Assembly: GCA_946184255.1 (NCBI GenBank)
Contig: CAMHFA010000036.1
Span: 1 to 8,322 of the forward strand
DNA length: 8,322 bases
From: an uncultured Bacteroidales bacterium
GTDB lineage: Bacteria; Bacteroidota; Bacteroidia; Bacteroidales; UBA932
Direction of reading: 5' to 3'
The notes beneath the pieces were generated by a model. That model saw nothing but the letters and a program-made list of their open reading frames with translations, was not told the DNA's origin and did no database searches. Of this stretch, positions 1-5,520 are shown in pieces (the stretch's first letter is position 1; every line of letters starts with the position of its first letter). The position numbers and the translations under genes were made by a program.

Positions 1-139
1 TCCTTCAGAGAAGATCCTTTCTGTCAAGAAAGACGGTGGGGACGTTGACGCAATCACCGCTTCGACAATTACTTCGAGGGCATATTCCCTCGCAGTCAAG
101 AATGCCGTCGAAGCTTTCAAGACCATAAAAGGAGAATAG
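1..139 (+). CDS. rnfG: RnfG, electron transport complex FMN-binding subunit (C-terminal end only)
   Basis: This is the 3' end of a gene that begins outside the window; 45 codons are readable before the TAG at 137-139. RnfG is the membrane-anchored, periplasm-facing subunit of the Rnf complex and carries an FMN bound covalently to a threonine. The visible tail contains DAITASTITS, which fits the flavin-attachment pattern Dxx(S/T)(G/A)(A/S)T. The acceptor would be the Thr encoded at 65-67. The usual Gly-Ala before this threonine is Ala-Ser here, a mild variant. The identity rests on this motif plus rnfE starting only 3 bp after the stop. NqrC, the Na+-NQR homologue, has the same motif but is disfavoured because the two downstream genes are Rnf-like and no nqrF follows. 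The GGAG at 131-134 inside the end of this gene probably serves as the ribosome binding site of rnfE, so the two genes are likely translationally coupled. Confidence 0.85.
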   Translation, partial: PSEKILSVKKDGGDVDAITASTITSRAYSLAVKNAVEAFKTIKGE

Positions 140-142
140 GCA

Positions 143-733
143 ATGAGCAAGAGAAAACTTAATATTTTCACCAAAGGTTTCTTCAAGGAGAATCCTACTT
201 TCGTTCTTCTCCTTGGACTTTGCCCGACACTGGCCACAACGACATCGGCCATAAATGGTATGAGCATGGGACTTGCCACCCTGTTCGTCCTTGTGCTCTC
301 CAATATTGTTATTTCGGCCATAGCGCCACTGGTTCCCGACAAGGTACATATTCCTGTCTATATAGTCGTTATCGCCACCTTCGTGACGATTCTCCAGTTC
401 GCCATGCAGGCCTACACTCCAGACATGTACAAAACCTTGGGCCTGTTCATCCCGCTGATTGTTGTGAACTGCATCGTCCTCGGTCGTGCTGAGGCATTCG
501 CAAGCAAAAACGGAATAGTCGATTCAGCCTTGGATGGCCTGGGAATCGGTTTCGGTTTCACAATGAGCCTTACTGTCCTCGGTCTCGTCCGCGAGATACT
601 CGGAAGCGGATCCGCCTTCGGCTGGAAGTTCATTTCCGGTGACGGTCTCCTTGTCTTCGTAATGGCTCCCGGTGCTTTCCTCGCGCTTGGTTATCTTATG
701 GTACTTTTCAACAAAATCGCAAAAAAGAACTAG
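143..733 (+). CDS. rnfE: RnfE, membrane subunit of the ion-translocating ferredoxin:NAD+ oxidoreductase
   Basis: RnfE (196 aa) is an integral inner-membrane subunit of Rnf, which couples electron flow from reduced ferredoxin to NAD+ with Na+ or H+ export. RnfE and RnfA are homologues with inverted topology. In Rnf and Na+-NQR structures they jointly hold an iron-sulfur cluster inside the membrane. The family signatures are clear: LGLCPTLA with Cys27 near the first helix, and VVNCIVLGRAEAF with Cys110. These are the two cysteines expected to ligate that cluster. About six hydrophobic segments are visible (roughly residues 20-42, 44-64, 70-92, 98-118, 130-150 and 166-190), and length is normal for the family. 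The ATG at 143 is chosen because GGAG at 131-134 lies 8 nt upstream and the protein start matches the family. The gene sits 3 bp after rnfG and 3 bp before rnfA, so it is clearly part of one operon. NqrD is the close alternative; the neighbouring RnfA argues against it. Confidence 0.93.
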   Translation: MSKRKLNIFTKGFFKENPTFVLLLGLCPTLATTTSAINGMSMGLATLFVLVLSNIVISAIAPLVPDKVHIPVYIVVIATFVTILQFAMQAYTPDMYKTLGLFIPLIVVNCIVLGRAEAFASKNGIVDSALDGLGIGFGFTMSLTVLGLVREILGSGSAFGWKFISGDGLLVFVMAPGAFLALGYLMVLFNKIAKKN

Positions 734-736
734 GTC

Positions 737-1339
737 ATGGAATATTTCCTCATTATAATTTCGGCGATATTCGTCAATAACATCATGCTGGCCCAGTTCC
801 TGGGCACATGTCCGTTTATCGGAGTCTCCAGCAAGTTGTCGACAGCAACTGGAATGTCCGGTGCCGTGGTCTTCGTCATCACCCTTGCGACTCTGGTGAC
901 CTACCTGATCAACAAGTACCTGCTGATGCCGTTCGGACTCACATTCCTTCAGACCATTGCCTTCATCCTGGTGATTGCAACCCTCGTACAGATGGTTGAG
1001 ATAGTCCTGAAGAAGATCAGTCCTTCGCTCTATCAGGCACTGGGTATTTTCCTGCCGCTTATCACCACTAACTGCGCCGTACTCGGTGTGGCCCTTAATG
1101 TTGTGACCAAGGAATTCACCTTCGGCGGTGGAACTGCACATATGCTGAATCTGGGAGAATCAGTGGTCTATGCTTTCGCTACCGCTATCGGTTATGGCAT
1201 GGCGCTGATCCTGTTTGCAGGTCTGAGGGAGCATCTTGAGATGAACGAGGTTCCCCGGCAGTTCAAGGGAGTCCCTATTGCCCTTATCACCTGCGGAATC
1301 CTGGCCATGGCATTCATGGGGTTCTCCGGTCTTGTATAG
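737..1339 (+). CDS. rnfA: RnfA, membrane subunit of the ion-translocating ferredoxin:NAD+ oxidoreductase
   Basis: RnfA (200 aa) is the partner of RnfE in the membrane core of Rnf. The N-terminal helix has the diagnostic sequence NNIMLAQFLGTCPFIGVS with Cys25, followed by SKLSTATGMS, which is typical of RnfA and differs from the corresponding region of NqrE. The second cluster cysteine is Cys113 in TTNCAVLGVAL. Six hydrophobic segments are visible (about 3-25, 40-60, 70-92, 100-122, 141-162 and 178-199). The start follows the rnfE stop by 3 bp. No strong Shine-Dalgarno is present, only a purine-rich run at 721-729, so coupling to rnfE translation is likely. rnfA appears to be the last Rnf gene: what follows is neither rnfB nor nqrF. 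This agrees with the B-C-D-G-E-A order I know from Bacteroidota. The protein is slightly longer than the roughly 190 residues usual for RnfA, with no internal oddity seen. Confidence 0.94.
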   Translation: MEYFLIIISAIFVNNIMLAQFLGTCPFIGVSSKLSTATGMSGAVVFVITLATLVTYLINKYLLMPFGLTFLQTIAFILVIATLVQMVEIVLKKISPSLYQALGIFLPLITTNCAVLGVALNVVTKEFTFGGGTAHMLNLGESVVYAFATAIGYGMALILFAGLREHLEMNEVPRQFKGVPIALITCGILAMAFMGFSGLV

Positions 1340-1377
1340 TTTTTGCTGAAACCGTTCTGTTAAACTTTGGAAAGATT

Positions 1378-1854
1378 ATGAAAAGGACTTTAATCATTAT
1401 CGCCGCGGTCCTGGGTATGGCTGTCGTGGCCTCTGCCCAGCCAAAGGCTATCGGTGGACGCGTAGGAAACTATGGTATGGACATCAGTTATGAGAACTAT
1501 GTCGGAAGTGGTTCCGACTTCCTGGAATTCGAACTGGGTCTGGATGACGCGTTCAGCACCAATGCTTTCCACTTTGACGGAGTGTATAATTTCATGATTG
1601 CCCATCCGGATTGGACTTCATCCGGCCAGTGGGGCTTTTATGCAGGCCCAGGAGCCAGCGTGGCGGTCTGGGACAGCGGAAAGTACGAGAATGTGGTCTA
1701 TGCCGGAATTGTCGGCAATGTCGGACTTGAGTACATCTTCGACTTCCCGCTTCAGTTTTCGGTAAGCTTGCGTCCCCGTCTCATGCTAGGTGAAGGTAAG
1801 ATTCGTGAAAACGGTCTCCTAACCCTTGGTATAGGTGTAAGGTACGTTTTTTAG
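1378..1854 (+). CDS. Small secreted outer-membrane beta-barrel-like protein
   Basis: This 158-aa protein has a clear type I signal peptide: MKR, a hydrophobic core over residues 5-18, and a cleavage site after ASA, giving a mature start at Gln21. The mature part of about 138 residues alternates polar and hydrophobic residues in beta-strand fashion, with Gly and aromatic residues (MDISYENY, WGFYAGPG, VGNVGLEYIF, LGIGVRYVF). It ends in Phe158, the usual C-terminal signature for outer-membrane barrel assembly. It resembles the small barrel-like outer membrane proteins common in Bacteroidota, perhaps with 6-8 strands; no function can be assigned. The ATG at 1378 follows the rnfA stop by 38 bp, with a weak GGAAAG at 1369-1374. 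The gene could be read through from the rnf operon or have its own promoter. Its last 36 bp overlap the 3' end of the minus-strand glycoside hydrolase gene. The barrel assignment is inferred from the residue pattern. Confidence 0.75.
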   Translation: MKRTLIIIAAVLGMAVVASAQPKAIGGRVGNYGMDISYENYVGSGSDFLEFELGLDDAFSTNAFHFDGVYNFMIAHPDWTSSGQWGFYAGPGASVAVWDSGKYENVVYAGIVGNVGLEYIFDFPLQFSVSLRPRLMLGEGKIRENGLLTLGIGVRYVF

Positions 1855-4356
1855 CTTCTTGAACTTTCTGCCTCCGCAGAAGAAGGAATCTATTTCCAGC
1901 GAACCTTCAATGATTTCGACGGTCGCCCTGTCCTGGGCGACCGTTACTGTTCCCCATGCAGAGCCGTTGCTCCAGAACCATTTGCCAGGCTTTCCGGTGA
2001 TGCAGAACCTCTTTTCCACCCCGGAATAATTAAATCCGCTCATTGCAATGACTGCCGACCAGCTGGCCATTGAACGGGCGTAGTGCTTGCCGCATTCAGG
2101 TTCGTCGAAAGGATTGCGGCGAGCCCCGTCGAAGCGTTCCCTGATGGCCCCGATACACTTGAGCCCCTCGGCTTCCATCCCTTCGTAGAGCATTCCGGTC
2201 GCAGCACAATATTCAAATCCTGTCATGGCCTCCGGGAAGTAGGGGAATGGCACTTCAAGCCTTCCTTTGGGCCAGGAAGCCATCAGGAGGCAAGCCTCAT
2301 GCCCCATTACGTAGGAACGCATGTTGTTGAACGAACCGCTTACGTCCGGCACGAAGTTGTACTTCATAATGCTTTCAAGGGTCTTGCGGATATGGTCTTT
2401 GTCTCCAAGGTAGCCGAGTCCGCAGATGTGGGCCATGTACTGTCCCACCAACTGGTCCAGCAGGCAACCTTTCCCTAGCTGGAATGGCGGGGTCTTCTCC
2501 GAGCCTTCAGGGAGGAGCAGGAAGGTCTCCGGGTCTGTGATCTTGTGTTCATAGTACTCTCCGTTGAAAAGATTCGCATCCATCCAGGCGCTTCCGGCTT
2601 CGAACAGACTGTGGCATTTCTTTTCAAAGTCCTTGTCTTTCATGGCCTTTGCCATCTCTTCAGCGGCTCTGAGTGCGCCCATGTACCAGAAACCCATCTG
2701 GGGATTTGGCCCGAAGTAATTGACATCCATCGTGTTATGTTGAGAGCCTTCCATGACTCCGTCGCAGTTGCCGTCCCAGCCTTTCTCCTTCCATGCAAAG
2801 CTCAATGCACTTTTGCATGCAGGCCAGTATTCCTCCAGGAATCCGTTGTCACCGCTCAGCTGCCATTCCCTGTAGAGTTTCATTATGCATCCCATCTGGC
2901 CGTCGGCTGCGATCTGGTTGGGGTCCGGTTTCGATCCCAGCGGCAGGTTTACCCTGAAGTCCATGGCACCGTCTGGATTCATCGCGAAGCGGAATTCAAC
3001 ATCCCTCATGGTCCGGGCAAGGTCACCGAACAGGAAGGGAGTGGCCACTTCATAGTTCCAGACGTGGGTGCAGGATCCGGCGCAGGATCCGTAGTGATCC
3101 ATCACTCCTTCCCAACCCAGCATGTGTCCGTCCTCTACCCTGAAGACTGTCTGGGACCGCAGGACGGCTAAGTTGAACAATGCTGCTTCCTTGACCACAT
3201 CAGGCAGGGAGGAGGAAAGGAAAGCATCCAGGAAGGAAAGAGTCCTGCTCTCCAGTTCATTTATACGGGGGATGAAATGAAGGGCAGATTCCCATGAATC
3301 GTGGTAAAGGGTGCTGTAGTAGTTGCCTACTGTCTCGCTTGACCAGGCTTTCCTGTTAGGGAAATTCCAGGTCAGGAAGAAATTGAAGCATCTTGTCTCA
3401 CCCGGCTTCAGTACAGCCTTGACGGACAGTGCTCCCATCGGGTCCTGGTCATTCCCTACCGAATGACGGATGCTTGCCTCCGGATTGGAGATAAGGCCGT
3501 CATCGCTCAGATCATCCCAGAAGTTGAGCATGGAATTGGACCAGTTGTTATCGGTAGTGAAGGTGCGGAAGGTCACTTGGTCGGGACTGTCGGTGGTGAG
3601 GCTGAAGTTGCCCCAGGCCTTGTCATTCGGGTCCACTCCTTCGGTGCGGAAATATATTCCCCTGACTTGCCCGGACTCCCGGAACTCGTTCTTGTTCCCC
3701 TTAGCTCCTGTTGGAATCCTGTCGCCCTTCCAGTTTAGGGTATAATCCTGCCCGTCCCGGCCGATAAAGTTGCGGATTGCACCGCAAACGGCTACCTCCA
3801 TTTGAACACCGGAAGTGTTTGTCACTTCGTAGCTCAGGACAGCCAGAGGGAGACCGCTGGATTCGGAGTCTCCCGGAATCAGCGGATTGAATCCCTTGAT
3901 CCTGACCTTCACAGGCATGGAAGGATCGCTCAGGTTAACCTGGCCGAAAGGATAGGCTGCATCGAAGGATGCCTCCCCGAAACGGGGCAGACCATGGTGG
4001 TCGACCGGCCGTCCTTCGTAATGCAGATACTCCTGAGGATAAAGAGGACCGGCGAGAAGCCTTGTCTGACTCTCTTGTCCCGTCTTGGTGAATATGGCGA
4101 AAAGGGGAGCGTCGTTCCCTGTCACTGTCGAACTGTTGCCTTTGCCGGGAACGTTCATTATCTCCCAGTCCCGGATCTCACCACGGCCTCCCAGGGATAC
4201 CGTACCGGTGCCGATACCGCCGAGCGGAAGAGCTATTCTTTCTAGATGGTCTTTGTCGTAATGCTTCAGTACCGGCCACTCGGATGGCTTCCAGTTTTCA
4301 GCCCGGGCGCCGATGCAGAGAGCCAGCGCGAGCAAGGTTGTCAAGATTCTTCCCAT
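1819..4356 (-). CDS. Exported GH116 / GBA2-like glycoside hydrolase
   Basis: This 845-aa protein is related to non-lysosomal glucosylceramidase (GBA2) and the bacterial and archaeal GH116 beta-glucosidases. A type I signal peptide is visible, with cleavage likely after ARA (residue 19), so the enzyme is probably periplasmic. The N-terminal beta-sandwich domain (about 36-370) opens with the family signature LPLGGIGTGTVSLGGRGE (43-60). The (alpha/alpha)6 catalytic domain (about 385-775) contains SCTHVWNYE (428-436). By alignment from memory with characterised GH116 enzymes, Glu416 in GWEGV is the candidate nucleophile and Asp544 in NTMDV the candidate acid/base. Glu752 and Arg761 in DEPECGKHYAR would contact the sugar. 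A small beta-rich tail (780-845) follows. Known family members cleave beta-glucosides or beta-xylosides; the substrate here is unknown. The gene diverges from the SGNH esterase, and its stop lies inside the barrel-protein gene. Family membership is firm; residue roles are inferred. Confidence 0.9.
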   Translation of the reverse strand: MGRILTTLLALALCIGARAENWKPSEWPVLKHYDKDHLERIALPLGGIGTGTVSLGGRGEIRDWEIMNVPGKGNSSTVTGNDAPLFAIFTKTGQESQTRLLAGPLYPQEYLHYEGRPVDHHGLPRFGEASFDAAYPFGQVNLSDPSMPVKVRIKGFNPLIPGDSESSGLPLAVLSYEVTNTSGVQMEVAVCGAIRNFIGRDGQDYTLNWKGDRIPTGAKGNKNEFRESGQVRGIYFRTEGVDPNDKAWGNFSLTTDSPDQVTFRTFTTDNNWSNSMLNFWDDLSDDGLISNPEASIRHSVGNDQDPMGALSVKAVLKPGETRCFNFFLTWNFPNRKAWSSETVGNYYSTLYHDSWESALHFIPRINELESRTLSFLDAFLSSSLPDVVKEAALFNLAVLRSQTVFRVEDGHMLGWEGVMDHYGSCAGSCTHVWNYEVATPFLFGDLARTMRDVEFRFAMNPDGAMDFRVNLPLGSKPDPNQIAADGQMGCIMKLYREWQLSGDNGFLEEYWPACKSALSFAWKEKGWDGNCDGVMEGSQHNTMDVNYFGPNPQMGFWYMGALRAAEEMAKAMKDKDFEKKCHSLFEAGSAWMDANLFNGEYYEHKITDPETFLLLPEGSEKTPPFQLGKGCLLDQLVGQYMAHICGLGYLGDKDHIRKTLESIMKYNFVPDVSGSFNNMRSYVMGHEACLLMASWPKGRLEVPFPYFPEAMTGFEYCAATGMLYEGMEAEGLKCIGAIRERFDGARRNPFDEPECGKHYARSMASWSAVIAMSGFNYSGVEKRFCITGKPGKWFWSNGSAWGTVTVAQDRATVEIIEGSLEIDSFFCGGRKFKKLKNVPYTYTKG
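1919..1944. repeat. Perfect inverted repeat (10-bp stem, 6-nt loop) inside the GH116 gene
   Basis: ACGGTCGCCC at 1919-1928 is exactly complementary to GGGCGACCGT at 1935-1944, around the loop TGTCCT (1929-1934). Eight of the ten pairs are G-C, so the hairpin should be stable in either transcript. It lies in codons 805-813 of the hydrolase and encodes TVAQDRATV. It also lies 65 bp downstream of the stop codon of the plus-strand barrel-protein gene, so it could stabilise or define the 3' end of that transcript. No T-tract follows on either strand, so it is not a standard intrinsic terminator. The repeat is seen directly; the function is speculative. Confidence 0.8.
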
Positions 4357-4360
4357 ACCA

Positions 4361-4368
4361 TAAATATA
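4361..4368 (-). promoter_or_regulatory. Probable -7 promoter box of the GH116 gene
   Basis: Read on the minus strand, this is TATATTTA, one base off the Bacteroidota -7 consensus TAnnTTTG. It ends 4 nt before the ATG of the hydrolase gene. Transcription would then start at or within a few bases of the start codon, leaving no room for a Shine-Dalgarno sequence. No convincing TTTG-type -33 element is seen at the usual spacing. The A/T-rich setting makes chance matches fairly likely, so this is tentative. Confidence 0.4.
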
Positions 4369-4378
4369 ATGATTTTAT

Positions 4379-4386
4379 TATATTTG
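4379..4386 (+). promoter_or_regulatory. Probable -7 promoter box of the SGNH esterase gene
   Basis: TATATTTG is a perfect match to the Bacteroidota -7 consensus TAnnTTTG. It ends 4 nt before the ATG at 4391, the same spacing as the divergent box on the other strand. This would give a leaderless or nearly leaderless mRNA for the esterase-lipoprotein pair. A -33 TTTG is not visible at about 20 nt upstream; that position falls at the edge of the hydrolase coding region. The perfect consensus and its place in a 34-bp intergenic region are the support. Confidence 0.55.
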
Positions 4387-4390
4387 CGAT

Positions 4391-5500
4391 ATGAAACCTG
4401 CTTCCAGAATCCTTTCCATAATCTCCCTGTTTCTGGTCTCATTTTCATTGGCCAACGCTCAGGAGAGTTCCAAGTCAGTATATTATGACGCCGCTTCTTT
4501 CCCGATTTACGGAAAGGCGATAGAGAACACTTCTGCTACATACGAGAGGCTTCCCGCCTCCCTTGAAGGGGTGATCAGGAAACCAGTCTGGGATCTTGCC
4601 CATCATTCTGCTGGTATTTCTGTCAGGTTCAGGTCGAACTCGACCTCGATCCGCCTTCGTTGGGAGTCCTTCGGGCTTCATTCTATGAACCATATGACCG
4701 ACACCGGCACCAGGGGCTTGGATCTATATTCCCAGGATCCGGTTGACGGCAAATGGCGTTTCGTCAAGAGTGCAAGGCCCGCAAAAGAGATAGTGAATGA
4801 CCAGCTCATCATCAGCAATATGGAGCCTGTGATGAGGGAATATATCGTCTATCTTTCGCTATACGAAGGAGTTAGGAAGCTGGAAATAGGGGTTGATGAA
4901 GGTTCGGTCATCGATCAGCCGGCAATAAACAGTCCAAGGAAAGGCTCGCCTATAGTGATGTACGGATCAAGCATTCTCCAGGGCGGCTGTGCCAACAGGC
5001 CCGGAATGGCTTTCACCAACATCATTTCACGTGTACTGGACAAGGAAGTCGTGAATCTCGGGTTCAGCGGGAACGCTATCCTCGATTATGAGATAGCAGA
5101 ACTGATGGCGCAGGTCAAGGATCCTGCAGTCTTTGTCCTGGACAATGTCCCGAATTCGGATGCTCCGACAATCGACGAGAAAGAGGAAAGGTTTTTCCGG
5201 ATTCTCAGGGATGCCCATCCTGACGTCCCTGTCATTTTCATCGAGAATCCCAATTACCCACATCTAGTCTTTGACAAGGAAAGGGCTGCCGATGTCCAGG
5301 CACGCAACGCTTCCATGAAGGCTGTTTACGAGAAACTCAAGAAAGCCGGAGAGAAGAAGATCTACTACATCAAGGGAGATAGGATGCTCGGCTTGGATGG
5401 CGAAGCCACGGTTGACGGCACCCATTTCACCGACCTTGGGATGGTACGTTACACTGAATATGTCCTCCCGACACTCAGGAAGGCACTGAAGAAAAAATAG
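4391..5500 (+). CDS. Exported SGNH/GDSL-type esterase with N-terminal GxDLY domain
   Basis: This 369-aa protein begins with a signal peptide, with cleavage likely after ANA (residue 23). Residues about 28-180 form a beta-rich N-terminal domain containing GLDLY (109-113), the signature of the GxDLY domain that precedes many Bacteroidota SGNH hydrolases. The SGNH domain (about 187-365) has all the blocks. Block I is MYGSSILQGG with nucleophile Ser194. Block II is NLGFSGN with Gly224. Block III is LDNVPN with Asn255. Block V is DGTHF with Asp342 and His345 completing the triad. Such enzymes typically remove acyl groups, often acetyl, from carbohydrates; the substrate here is not known. The protein should act in the periplasm. 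It diverges from the GH116 gene and is followed after 20 bp by the lipoprotein gene, so co-transcription is likely. The ATG at 4391 is the only start that leaves a complete signal peptide. Confidence 0.9.
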   Translation: MKPASRILSIISLFLVSFSLANAQESSKSVYYDAASFPIYGKAIENTSATYERLPASLEGVIRKPVWDLAHHSAGISVRFRSNSTSIRLRWESFGLHSMNHMTDTGTRGLDLYSQDPVDGKWRFVKSARPAKEIVNDQLIISNMEPVMREYIVYLSLYEGVRKLEIGVDEGSVIDQPAINSPRKGSPIVMYGSSILQGGCANRPGMAFTNIISRVLDKEVVNLGFSGNAILDYEIAELMAQVKDPAVFVLDNVPNSDAPTIDEKEERFFRILRDAHPDVPVIFIENPNYPHLVFDKERAADVQARNASMKAVYEKLKKAGEKKIYYIKGDRMLGLDGEATVDGTHFTDLGMVRYTEYVLPTLRKALKKK

Positions 5501-5520
5501 AACATTTATCCACAACGACT

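Noticed and set aside
524..1141. A 205-codon minus-strand frame across rnfE and rnfA.
   Set aside because: It spans the junction of two well-identified genes, and its product is a polar, low-structure sequence rich in Glu, Asp, His and Ser, typical of the antisense of membrane proteins.
1..1339. Na+-translocating NADH:quinone reductase (nqrC-nqrD-nqrE) instead of rnfG-rnfE-rnfA.
   Set aside because: The third protein has the RnfA-specific N-terminus (FLGTCPFIGVS then SKLSTATGMS), and no nqrF follows.
1342..1369. TTTG at 1342 and TAAACTTTG at 1361 as a possible promoter for the barrel-protein gene.
   Set aside because: The second box has three rather than two bases between TA and TTTG, the spacing from the first TTTG is short, and the start point would fall almost on the ATG without the matching pattern seen at 4379.
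1919..1944. The hairpin as an intrinsic terminator.
   Set aside because: Neither strand has a run of T after the stem, and on the minus strand it lies inside the coding region, 32 codons before the stop.
2545..3171. A 208-codon plus-strand frame opposite the GH116 gene.
   Set aside because: It is contained in a gene with clear family motifs. It has no recognisable domain or start signal and reads as a composition shadow.
4300..4356. A lipobox (LALC, Cys14) in the hydrolase signal peptide.
   Set aside because: The residue before Cys is Leu rather than Gly, Ala or Ser, and a good type I cleavage site (ARA, residue 19) follows.
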